A DNA stretch of 29,860 nt from an uncultured Bacteroides sp. (GTDB lineage: Bacteria; Bacteroidota; Bacteroidia; Bacteroidales; Bacteroidaceae), in assembly GCA_958477465.1 (NCBI GenBank), contig CAUEFX010000055.1, forward strand, positions 1 through 29,860, in the 5' to 3' direction. Positions 14,729 through 22,685 of the stretch are shown here, piece by piece. The position numbers and the translations under genes are program-made. Each line of letters opens with the position of its first letter. Position 1 is the first letter of the stretch. The notes beneath the pieces were generated by a model, which saw nothing but the letters and a program-made list of their open reading frames with translations, searched no databases and was not told the origin of the DNA.

Positions 14729-15835
14729 GTTGCTTTCAGTATTTTCGGCAGACAGTTCGAACACCACCATTTCGCTCTCCGTCCCTATCCGGAAAGGAGG
14801 CCCCCATAGCGATAATCCGCTGGATACATATATATGTGTGTCTCCCCATTGGCGATAGCCGTAACTCTGTTCATAGATATAATCCGTTACCAGGCTCATC
14901 GGCCATACCTGTCCGTGGTGGGTATGCCCACTGAATTGCAGGTCGATGCCGGCGGCTTCAGTGTCCGCTAAGTTATAGGGCTGGTGATCCAGCAGGATGA
15001 CAGGTCTGCCTTTGTCGACATTTGCCATCAGCTCTTGCAAAGAGCGGCGGGACGGGTTAGACCGGTCGTCACGTCCTATCAATTGTATTCCATTGGGCAA
15101 GGTTACCACCGAATCCATCAGGAGTTGTATCGGCGTGTTTCTTATGAACCGGACACTCTCGTCGATACCGCTGATATATTCGTGATTGCCGGGAACCATA
15201 TAGATGCCCATCGGCGCCTTTAATTCCGATAACTCTTCATCCATTTTCTCAGTATAAAGAGGAATGACACTGCTGTCGATCAGATCGCCGCCGATCAGTA
15301 TTACGTCCGGTTTCTGTTTGTTGATCATGTCGACATACTTTTTCAAGGCGCTTTTCCCCGTTCCGTACCCTAAATGAATATCACTTACAGCTACGATTTT
15401 TATCGGTTGCAAGTCGTTCTCATACGGTTTCCCGGTTGTTATATCGACTATATTCACTTGGGGATGACGGTAATGGTAGTATCCGTATCCCAATAGAATG
15501 AATGTCAGCAGCAGGGATAGGGAAAAGCCGTATCTGAAGGGCTTATAGAATCGTTTCAGTATATTAGAAAGTAATAGGAATATCGTCATGTATAGGGTGA
15601 ATATCAGCCAGCTTGTACCTGTTTCGTACATCGTATGCGAAATACAGGAAGGCATTTCTACGTTGCGGCTCAGCATACTGCCGAATAATGACAAGGCGGC
15701 ACACCAGTACAGAATGCCTGCCGTTACTTTTATTCTCGAACTACAGGTGGTCGGTAACGCCCGTAATCCTCTGATAAATATGTAGATGTTTCCTGCAAGG
15801 TATACGCTGATCAGAATAATGAAGAATATCGCCAT
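14720..15835 (-). CDS. Membrane-anchored calcineurin-like metallophosphoesterase
   Basis: The 371-aa protein has four hydrophobic segments in its first 130 residues (for example IFFIILISVYLAGNIYIFI and LIFTLYMTIFLLLSNIL). A metallophosphoesterase domain follows from about 147, with motifs in order: SDIHLG, GGDLID, PGNHEY, DHQP and SGHTHHGQVWP. These ligate two metal ions. The layout matches YkoQ/YaeI-type phosphodiesterases, some of which act on lipid A precursors or phospholipid heads; the substrate here is unknown. It is upstream of the regulator-kinase operon in the same direction, but both appear to have their own promoters. Confidence 0.9.
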   Translation of the reverse strand: MAIFFIILISVYLAGNIYIFIRGLRALPTTCSSRIKVTAGILYWCAALSLFGSMLSRNVEMPSCISHTMYETGTSWLIFTLYMTIFLLLSNILKRFYKPFRYGFSLSLLLTFILLGYGYYHYRHPQVNIVDITTGKPYENDLQPIKIVAVSDIHLGYGTGKSALKKYVDMINKQKPDVILIGGDLIDSSVIPLYTEKMDEELSELKAPMGIYMVPGNHEYISGIDESVRFIRNTPIQLLMDSVVTLPNGIQLIGRDDRSNPSRRSLQELMANVDKGRPVILLDHQPYNLADTEAAGIDLQFSGHTHHGQVWPMSLVTDYIYEQSYGYRQWGDTHIYVSSGLSLWGPPFRIGTESEMVVFELSAENTESNKL

Positions 15836-15871
15836 AAGATTAATATGTTTTTAGTCTGTTTAATGGAGGGG

Positions 15872-15879
15872 CAAAGTTA
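15872..15879 (-). promoter_or_regulatory. Candidate -7 box of the metallophosphoesterase gene
   Basis: TAACTTTG on the minus strand matches TAnnTTTG 37 bp upstream of the ATG at 15835. No good -33 TTTG was found at the expected distance. Confidence 0.45.
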
Positions 15880-15979
15880 ATCGATATTTCTTAGAAAAAA
15901 GAGCGAATATAACTGATATGAACCTAAAAAAATGAAATGGTTTTTTAAGAAAGCCGGGACTACACCTGAAGATAGGAAC

Positions 15980-16032
15980 TTGACATTTTCTTATCACACC
16001 GGTATATAAATCGCGATTTATATCTAAATTTG
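15980..16032 (+). promoter_or_regulatory. Duplicated promoter/operator block, copy 1
   Basis: This 53-bp block starts TTGACATTTTC, contains the perfect 20-bp palindrome ATATAAATCGCGATTTATAT (16004-16023), and ends with the -7 box TAAATTTG (16025-16032). An almost identical copy (52/53) sits at 28814-28866 on the minus strand. No TTTG -33 box lies at normal spacing, and the palindrome covers that region, so a dedicated regulator or sigma factor may be needed. It drives the transglutaminase-like gene, with a predicted leader of about 42 nt. Confidence 0.8.
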
Positions 16033-16080
16033 TGCGTGCTACATAAATTGTGTGTGTTACATAAAAGAGTAAAGTTGAAA

Positions 16081-17274
16081 ATGATAAAAATAGATTTAAA
16101 ACAGCGAAAGCGGGAAGTGCTGGGAGTGATAGTCTTATTGTTGGTTGTTTTGACGGGAATGTCCATCTACAAATATGCTTCTTTCAGTTCCGGTTTTGAG
16201 ATAACGGATGATTTGGGAGGAAACATTTTTCCTTCCGCCATTTTGTCTGTGGCTACTACGGATGCTCAGGTGATCGAGCCGTCTGATTCTCTCTATATCG
16301 GTAATCCGAAATCGTGTATTGCCATCAAGGTGAAGTCCCGGTCGGCATATAGCCGGGTTCGTATCGAAGTGGCGGAAACTCCTTTCTTTTCACGTTCCGT
16401 ATCCGAGTTTATTCTTGAAAAGCCGCATAGGGAGTATACCATTTATCCCGATATTATCTGGAATTACGAGGCTTTGAAGAACAACGTGCAGGCAGAGCCG
16501 GTCAGTGTAGCGGTATCGGTAGAGATGAACAGAACCGATCTGGGGCAGAGGGTACGTACATTTTCGGTACGGAGCATCAATGAATGTCTGTTGGGATACG
16601 TTACTAACGGTACGAAGTTTCATGACACAGGCATATTCTTTGCCGCTTATGTCAATGAGGAGAATCCGATGATCGATAAGCTGCTGCGTGAGGCGTTGAA
16701 TACCCGGATTGTAAACCGCTTCCTGGGATACCAGAATTCAAAGGCGGGCGCGGTGGATAAACAGGTATATGCCCTTTGGAACGTGTTGCAGAAGCGTAAG
16801 TTCCGTTACAGTTCGGTATCCAATACCAGCTTATCCAGCAATGTGGTTTTCTCGCAACGGGTGCGTACGTTCGATGATGCTCTGGAATCGTCGCAGATAA
16901 ACTGTGTGGATGGCAGCGTGCTGTTCGCTTCTCTGCTCCGTGCCATCAATATCGATCCGATTCTGGTGCGCACGCCGGGGCACATGTTTGTGGGATATTA
17001 TACGGACAATTCCCATAAGGACATGAATTTTCTGGAAACGACGATGATCGGTGATATCGATTTGGACGACTTCTTTCCGGACGAACAGTTGGACTCTACC
17101 ATGGTGGGGAAATCTCAGAACCAGATGTCACTGCTTACTTTTGAGAAGTCGAAACAGTATGCCAACAAGAAGTATGAGGAGAATAAAGAGGGCGTTCATT
17201 CCGGTAGGCTGAACTACATGTTTCTGGAAATATCCAAAGAGGTACGGAGGAAAATTCAGCCGATAGGGAAGTAA
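16081..17274 (+). CDS. Membrane-anchored transglutaminase-like protein of unknown function
   Basis: The 397-aa protein starts at the ATG at 16081 after the duplicated promoter block; a longer frame from 16030 would begin inside the promoter. A single N-terminal membrane helix lies at about 13-30 (REVLGVIVLLLVVLTGMSIY), putting the rest outside the inner membrane. The region at about 225-330 resembles a transglutaminase-like cysteine protease fold: INCVDGSVLFASLLRAINI places Cys 275 at a helix start, and TPGHMFVGYY gives His 301, with an acidic residue in MNFLET as possible third member. Residues 45-200 look beta-rich and are not recognised. The DUF3805 gene follows 140 bp later with its own promoter. 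Confidence 0.75.
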   Translation: MIKIDLKQRKREVLGVIVLLLVVLTGMSIYKYASFSSGFEITDDLGGNIFPSAILSVATTDAQVIEPSDSLYIGNPKSCIAIKVKSRSAYSRVRIEVAETPFFSRSVSEFILEKPHREYTIYPDIIWNYEALKNNVQAEPVSVAVSVEMNRTDLGQRVRTFSVRSINECLLGYVTNGTKFHDTGIFFAAYVNEENPMIDKLLREALNTRIVNRFLGYQNSKAGAVDKQVYALWNVLQKRKFRYSSVSNTSLSSNVVFSQRVRTFDDALESSQINCVDGSVLFASLLRAINIDPILVRTPGHMFVGYYTDNSHKDMNFLETTMIGDIDLDDFFPDEQLDSTMVGKSQNQMSLLTFEKSKQYANKKYEENKEGVHSGRLNYMFLEISKEVRRKIQPIGK

Positions 17275-17344
17275 GGCTTCAAGATAAAGGTGCTATGAAG
17301 TATGAAGGAAAAACAAATGAGACAACATTTATTGTTTCCTGTTT

Positions 17345-17376
17345 TTTGCATATCCGCTTCGGGAGTGTTATTTTTG
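17345..17376 (+). promoter_or_regulatory. Candidate promoter of the DUF3805 gene
   Basis: TTTG at 17345-17348 and TATTTTTG at 17369-17376 are separated by 20 bp, matching the Bacteroides form. The predicted start leaves about 30 nt before the ATG at 17415. Confidence 0.65.
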
Positions 17377-17414
17377 TCGAAATATCTGTTGAGTAGAAGA
17401 AAAAACAAAATAAG

Positions 17415-18239
17415 ATGATACAAGGTAAGAAATTTATTTCTCCGGGAGCGTGGTTCACCATGGTTTATCCTTCAGATTGGAATGAGTTTGAAGACGGTGA
17501 AGGCTCCTTTCTGTTTTACAACCCCGATACCTGGACGGGAAATTTCCGGATCTCGGCTTTCAAGGCGGATGCTGCTACACGCGGCGCCATGAATTATGGT
17601 AAGGAAGCCGTGAAGCAGGAACTGAAAGAGAACCGTTCGGCTTCATTGGTGAAAGTCGGAAAACTGGAATGTGCTTACAGCAAAGAGATGTTTCAGGAAG
17701 AGGGAGCTTATTATACCACTCATCTCTGGATTACCGGCATTGGGAATGTAGCTTTCGAATGTTCGTTTACCGTGCCTAAAGGCGGAAGTGTGAAAGAAGC
17801 GGAACAGGTGATCGGCACATTGGATATACGCAAAGACGGGCAGAAGTATCCGGCGGAAGTGATCCCTGTGCGCTTGTCTGAGATTTACGTGATTAACGAG
17901 GGGTATGAATGGACTGTGAATACCGTAAAGAAGGAGTTGAAAAAAGATTTCCAAGGTTTGGAAGAAGATTTACCGAAACTCCAGCAGGTGATTGATAGCG
18001 GCGTGATAGGAAAAAAGAAGAAGGAAGAGTGGCTGGCTATCGGCATCACCGTCTGCACCATATTGGCCAATGAAGCGGAGGGATTCGAATGGATGACTTT
18101 AATCGATGGCAACCGGGAAGTGCCCGTACTGCAATATAAAAAAGATGGAAGACTGGTCGATCCTCTGAAACTGTTTTGGAGCAAAGTGAAAAATGACGAG
18201 CCGTGTGATGTGGAGGAAGTGTTTAAATCGGCAGTATAG
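17415..18239 (+). CDS. DUF3805/DUF3806-type protein
   Basis: The 274-aa protein has no signal peptide or membrane segment and is probably cytoplasmic. The N-terminal half (about 1-150; FISPGAWFTMVYPSDWNEFED, GNFRISAFKAD) resembles the DUF3805 family of Bacteroidota. The C-terminal half (about 160-270; GVIGKKKKEEWLAIGITVCTILANE, MTLIDGNREVPVLQY) resembles DUF3806. No enzymatic motif was recognised. It lies between the transglutaminase-like gene and the ABC-F gene in the same direction, but its own promoter makes a strict operon uncertain. Confidence 0.75.
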   Translation: MIQGKKFISPGAWFTMVYPSDWNEFEDGEGSFLFYNPDTWTGNFRISAFKADAATRGAMNYGKEAVKQELKENRSASLVKVGKLECAYSKEMFQEEGAYYTTHLWITGIGNVAFECSFTVPKGGSVKEAEQVIGTLDIRKDGQKYPAEVIPVRLSEIYVINEGYEWTVNTVKKELKKDFQGLEEDLPKLQQVIDSGVIGKKKKEEWLAIGITVCTILANEAEGFEWMTLIDGNREVPVLQYKKDGRLVDPLKLFWSKVKNDEPCDVEEVFKSAV

Positions 18240-18293
18240 AAGCCACTTACTTATCAATCCCTTTTAACCATTTACTACTAAACTCCTAATTTT

Positions 18294-20159
18294 ATGGTTC
18301 CTTATTTACAGGTAGATAATCTTACTAAATCCTTTGGAGATTTAGTTTTGTTTGAAAATATATCTTTCGGCATTGCCGAAGGGCAGCGCATCGGACTGAT
18401 CGCTAAAAACGGGACGGGAAAGACAACCCTTCTGAATATACTTTCCGGAAAGGAGGGATATGATAACGGAAGTATTGTTTTCCGTCGGGATCTTCGTGTG
18501 GGCTATCTGGAGCAAGATCCGAAATATCCCGAAGAACTGACTGTGCTGGAAGCCTGCTTTCACCATGGCAACAGTGTGGTAGAACTGATCAAGGAATATG
18601 AGCATTGCATGGAAACGGAGGGACATCCGGGACTGGAAGACTTGCTGGTGCGCATGGATCATGAGAAAGCGTGGGAATACGAGCAGAAAGCTAAACAGAT
18701 TCTGTCGCAATTGAAAATCCGTAATTTCGATCAGCTGGTGAAACATCTTTCCGGAGGGCAGCTAAAGCGCGTGGCTTTGGCAAATGCTTTGATTACCGAG
18801 CCCGATCTGCTGATTCTGGATGAGCCTACCAACCACCTCGATCTGGATATGACGGAGTGGCTGGAAGATTACCTGCGGCGGACAAATCTCAGTCTGCTGA
18901 TGGTGACGCACGACCGCTACTTTCTGGATCGTGTCTGCTCTGAGATTATAGAAATCGATAATCGGCAGTTGTATCAGTATAAAGGAAATTACAGCTATTA
19001 TCTGGAAAAACGGCAGGAACGGATCGAGGCAAAAAACGTGGAGATAGAGCGTGCCAATAATCTTTACCGTACGGAGCTCGACTGGATGCGCCGCATGCCG
19101 CAGGCACGGGCACATAAGGCGAAATATCGGCAGGATGCTTTCTACGAGATAGAGAAAGTGGCCAAGCAGCGTTTCAATAATGACAATGTGAAACTGGATG
19201 TAAAAGCGTCCTATATCGGTAGTAAGATATTCGAAGCGGATCATCTTTATAAAAGTTTTGGTGATCTGAAGATATTGGATGACTTCTCTTACATCTTTGC
19301 CCGGTATGAAAAGATGGGGATTGTCGGCAATAACGGGACAGGGAAATCTACCTTTATCAAGATACTGATGGGGGAGGTGCAGCCCGATAGCGGCACGGTG
19401 GATATAGGCGAAACGGTCCGTTTCGGTTATTACTCTCAGGACGGGTTGAAGTTTGACGAACAGATGAAGGTTATCGACGTGGTGCAGGACATCGCCGAAG
19501 TCATTGAATTGGGCAACGGCAAGAAGTTGACTGCTTCACAATTCCTGCAACATTTTCTGTTTACTCCCGAAACCCAACACAGCTATGTCTATAAACTGAG
19601 CGGGGGAGAGCGCCGGCGGTTGTATCTGTGTACCGTACTGATGCGTAACCCGAATTTTCTGGTACTGGATGAACCTACCAACGACCTCGATATTATCACA
19701 CTGAACGTCCTTGAAGAGTATCTTCAGAATTTCAAAGGATGCGTGATTGTGGTGTCTCACGACCGCTATTTTATGGATAAAGTGGTAGATCACTTGTTGG
19801 TATTCAACGGTCAGGGGGACATTCGCGATTTCCCCGGAAATTACAGCGATTATCGCGACTGGAAAGAGGCCAAGTCCCAAAAGGAGAAAGAGGCTGAGAA
19901 ATCCCAGGAGGAGAAGACCGCCCGTGTTCGCCTGAACGAAAAACGTAAAATGAGTTTCAAGGAGAAACGGGAGTTCGAGCAGTTGGAAAAGGAGATTGCG
20001 GAACTGGAAACAGAGAAGGCAGCCATTGAAGAGCAGCTTTGCAGCGGCACGCTTTCTGTGGATGAACTTACGGAGAAATCCAAACGTCTGCCCGAAGTGA
20101 ACGGTCTGATTGATGAGAAAACCATGCGTTGGCTGGAACTAAGCGAAATAGAATCATGA
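18294..20159 (+). CDS. ABC-F family ATPase (Uup-like)
   Basis: The 621-aa protein has two ATP-binding cassettes and no membrane segments, as in ABC-F ribosome-associated factors. Cassette 1: Walker A GLIAKNGTGKTT near 34-45, signature HLSGGQLKR, Walker B LLILDEPTNHLDL. The linker (about 240-310) is charged and helical (RRMPQARAHKAKYRQ), typical of the P-site tRNA interaction motif. Cassette 2: GIVGNNGTGKST, LSGGERRR, FLVLDEPTNDLD and VVSHDRYFMD. A C-terminal coiled-coil rich in Glu and Lys (about 535-621) places it near Uup. Such proteins act on ribosomes or DNA-associated processes. Its last codon overlaps the next gene (ATGA at 20156-20159). Confidence 0.93.
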   Translation: MVPYLQVDNLTKSFGDLVLFENISFGIAEGQRIGLIAKNGTGKTTLLNILSGKEGYDNGSIVFRRDLRVGYLEQDPKYPEELTVLEACFHHGNSVVELIKEYEHCMETEGHPGLEDLLVRMDHEKAWEYEQKAKQILSQLKIRNFDQLVKHLSGGQLKRVALANALITEPDLLILDEPTNHLDLDMTEWLEDYLRRTNLSLLMVTHDRYFLDRVCSEIIEIDNRQLYQYKGNYSYYLEKRQERIEAKNVEIERANNLYRTELDWMRRMPQARAHKAKYRQDAFYEIEKVAKQRFNNDNVKLDVKASYIGSKIFEADHLYKSFGDLKILDDFSYIFARYEKMGIVGNNGTGKSTFIKILMGEVQPDSGTVDIGETVRFGYYSQDGLKFDEQMKVIDVVQDIAEVIELGNGKKLTASQFLQHFLFTPETQHSYVYKLSGGERRRLYLCTVLMRNPNFLVLDEPTNDLDIITLNVLEEYLQNFKGCVIVVSHDRYFMDKVVDHLLVFNGQGDIRDFPGNYSDYRDWKEAKSQKEKEAEKSQEEKTARVRLNEKRKMSFKEKREFEQLEKEIAELETEKAAIEEQLCSGTLSVDELTEKSKRLPEVNGLIDEKTMRWLELSEIES

Positions 20160-20995
20160 ACCTGACGAACTATCATAGTCATTGCCTTTTTTGTGACGGA
20201 CGTGCCGACATGGAGTCTTTCATTCGCTTTGCCATTAGTGAAGGATTTACATCGTATGGCGTTTCGTCACATGCTCCGTTGCCCTTTCCCACTGCATGGA
20301 CGATGGAATGGGATTGCATGGAGGATTATCTGGCCGAGTTTCACCGGGTGAAGGAAAAATATGCCGGTAAGATTGAATTTTATGTCGGCTTGGAAATCGA
20401 TTATCTGAATGAAGAGAGTAATCCGTCGGTTTCCCGTTTTCAGGAATTGCCGTTGGATTACCGCATCGGTTCCGTGCATTTGTTGTATGACGACAAGGGA
20501 GAAGTGGTGGATGTCGATGTGACTCCCGAAATATTCCGTAAGATAGTTGACAGGCACTTCGGCGGTGATCTCGATCGGGTGATCCGTCTTTATTACGACC
20601 GTCAGCTTCGTATGATCGAGTTGGGCGGGTTTGATATTTTAGGGCATGCGGACAAGATGCACTACAATTCGGCTTGCTATCGCCTCGGTCTGTTGGACGA
20701 ACCGTGGTACGGGGAACTGATGCAGGATTATTTTTCCCGGATTGCGGAAAAGGGGTATATGGTCGAAATCAACTCCAAGGCTTATCATCTTTACGGTACG
20801 TTTTTTCCGAACGAACGTTATTTCCCGTTGTTGAAGGAATTGGGTATCCGTGTGATGGTGAACAGCGATGCTCATTATCCCGAAAGAATCAACGCCGGAC
20901 GTCCGGAAGCGTTGGCGGCTTTGAGGCGTGCAGGATTCAGTACGGTGATGGAGATGCATCAGGGAAAATGGGTGGAATGTGATTTGACAGAGTAA
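20156..20995 (+). CDS. PHP-domain histidinol-phosphatase (HisK-like)
   Basis: The 279-aa enzyme starts at the ATG overlapping the ABC-F stop by four bases, giving MNLTNYHSHCLFCDGRADM. The PHP motifs appear in order: HSH, SHAPLP, GLEIDYL, GSVHLL, ILGHADKM, VEINSKAY and NSDAHYP. These bind the metals that hydrolyse histidinol phosphate in the histidine pathway in Gram-positive HisK-type enzymes. No other histidine genes are in the window, so related phosphoester substrates are possible. The overlap shows coupling to the ABC-F gene. Confidence 0.87.
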   Translation: MNLTNYHSHCLFCDGRADMESFIRFAISEGFTSYGVSSHAPLPFPTAWTMEWDCMEDYLAEFHRVKEKYAGKIEFYVGLEIDYLNEESNPSVSRFQELPLDYRIGSVHLLYDDKGEVVDVDVTPEIFRKIVDRHFGGDLDRVIRLYYDRQLRMIELGGFDILGHADKMHYNSACYRLGLLDEPWYGELMQDYFSRIAEKGYMVEINSKAYHLYGTFFPNERYFPLLKELGIRVMVNSDAHYPERINAGRPEALAALRRAGFSTVMEMHQGKWVECDLTE

Positions 20996-21030
20996 AAGAG
21001 GTAAAAGGCTGATCTTTTCCGGTGGAAAGA

Positions 21031-21060
21031 TTGGAAGTAAACAGGAAATGCCTATCTTTG
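21031..21060 (+). promoter_or_regulatory. Promoter of the AAA/PD-(D/E)XK gene
   Basis: TATCTTTG at 21053-21060 matches the -7 consensus. TTG at 21031-21033 is 19 bp upstream as the -33 element. The start near 21067 leaves about 20 nt before the ATG at 21088. Confidence 0.7.
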
Positions 21061-21087
21061 TTATATCTTTATAGGACATAAAAATAT

Positions 21088-22659
21088 ATGGAAAAAAAAA
21101 TTTATCCTATTGGCATACAGAATTTTGAGAAACTGCGTAATGACGGTTATGTTTATGTGGACAAGACTGCATGGGTACATCGTCTGGTGACCACCGGCAG
21201 TTACTATTTTCTGAGTCGCCCGCGCCGTTTCGGTAAAAGTTTGCTGATCTCCACCCTTGAAGCCTATTTCTTAGGAAAACGCGAATTGTTCAAAGGGTTG
21301 GCGATAGAACAGTTGGAGGAGAATTGGACGGTGCGTCCGGTTTTTCATCTCGACTTGAATATCGGCAAGTATGATACGTCCGGAAGTCTGGATGACATGC
21401 TGGAAAGGAACGTTGCCAAATGGGAAGAACTTTATGGCGCCAACAAATCGGAACGTACGATTGCCTTGCGCTTTGCCGGGGTCATAGAGCGTGCTGTGGA
21501 AAAAACGGGACATCGTGTTGCTATTCTGGTGGACGAATACGACAAGCCCATGTTGCAGGCCATCGGTAATCCCGAACTGCAAAAGGAGTTCCGTAATACC
21601 CTGAAGCCTTTTTACGGTGTGTTGAAAAGCATGGATGGTTACATCAAATTAGGATTTCTGACAGGAGTTACGAAGTTTGGAAAAGTAAGCGTGTTCAGTG
21701 ATTTGAATAACTTGAAAGACATCTCCATGCGTCGTGACTATAACGATATTTGCGGTATCACGGATGAAGAGTTGCACCGGTATTTTGACAAAGACCTACA
21801 TCTTCTTGCCGAAGCGCAGAATATGGATTATGATAGCGTGTGCCTTGAAGTGAAGAAACGTTATGACGGTTATCATTTTAATTTCAACACTTCCGGTATC
21901 TACAATCCTTTCAGTCTGCTCAATACGTTCGACTCCATGGTATTCGGCAACTACTGGTTTGCTACGGGTACTCCCTCTTACTTGGTTTACCTGCTGAAAA
22001 AGCATAATTACCGGTTAGAAGATATTCAAAATGTGGAGGTTACGGCGGATGTGCTGGACAGTATCGATTCGGAAGGTACCCATCCTATTCCAGTCATCTA
22101 TCAGAGCGGATATCTGACTATAAAGGATTATGATCCCGAATTTAGACTTTATACGTTGGATTATCCCAACCGGGAAGTAGAGGAGGGCTTTTTGAATTAT
22201 CTGGTGCCTTTCTATACAGATAAGAGTGAATCTGAAGCGCCGTTTGAAATCCGTAAGTTTGTGAGCGAAGTGCGTAATGCTAAATTGGACGGATTTTTCC
22301 GTCGGCTGCAGAGTTTCTTTGCGGATGCTCCATACGAGGTGATTGTCGGCCAGGAGCCGCAACGCAATGTGGAATTATTTTTTCAGAACGTGCTTTTTAT
22401 CGTGTTCAAGATGATGGGCTTTTATGTCCGGGTGGAATACCATACGAATCGGGGGCGCGTGGACCTGGTGCTGACAACCGATAACTATATTTACCTTATG
22501 GAATTCAAACAGGACGCTACAGCTGCAGAGGCTTTGGCGCAAATCAATGAGAAACGTTACGGGCAATCTTTCCAAAGTGACCCTCGGCAGCTGTTCAAGA
22601 TAGGTGTGAGCTTCAGTAGCAAGACCAGAAATATAGAAGAGTGGGTAATGGAAGAATAA
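21088..22659 (+). CDS. AAA-ATPase-like protein with C-terminal PD-(D/E)XK nuclease domain
   Basis: The 523-aa protein opens with IYPIGIQNFEKLRNDGYVYVDKTAWV, typical of the AAA-ATPase-like (PF09820-type) family that is highly multiplied in Bacteroidota. A P-loop variant SRPRRFGKSLLIS lies near 43-55, and the Walker B ILVDEYDKPM near 147-156. The C-terminal region has the nuclease core: Asp in GRVDLVL and Glu/Lys in YLMEFKQDA, near 450-475 (PD-(D/E)XK superfamily 9). Function is unsettled; mobile-element or defence roles have been suggested for relatives. It is a single-gene unit with its own promoter. Confidence 0.9.
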   Translation: MEKKIYPIGIQNFEKLRNDGYVYVDKTAWVHRLVTTGSYYFLSRPRRFGKSLLISTLEAYFLGKRELFKGLAIEQLEENWTVRPVFHLDLNIGKYDTSGSLDDMLERNVAKWEELYGANKSERTIALRFAGVIERAVEKTGHRVAILVDEYDKPMLQAIGNPELQKEFRNTLKPFYGVLKSMDGYIKLGFLTGVTKFGKVSVFSDLNNLKDISMRRDYNDICGITDEELHRYFDKDLHLLAEAQNMDYDSVCLEVKKRYDGYHFNFNTSGIYNPFSLLNTFDSMVFGNYWFATGTPSYLVYLLKKHNYRLEDIQNVEVTADVLDSIDSEGTHPIPVIYQSGYLTIKDYDPEFRLYTLDYPNREVEEGFLNYLVPFYTDKSESEAPFEIRKFVSEVRNAKLDGFFRRLQSFFADAPYEVIVGQEPQRNVELFFQNVLFIVFKMMGFYVRVEYHTNRGRVDLVLTTDNYIYLMEFKQDATAAEALAQINEKRYGQSFQSDPRQLFKIGVSFSSKTRNIEEWVMEE

Positions 22660-22672
22660 ATTCGAATTCTTC
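22651..22672. terminator. Possible bidirectional terminator between convergent genes
   Basis: GAAGAAT (22651-22657) and ATTCTTC (22666-22672) form a 7-bp stem around the stop codon of the AAA/nuclease gene, with T/C-rich sequence after it on the plus strand. It lies between two convergent genes only 26 bp apart. The stem is short and the T-run poor. Confidence 0.3.
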
Positions 22673-22685
22673 CGTCTTTCTTCTC

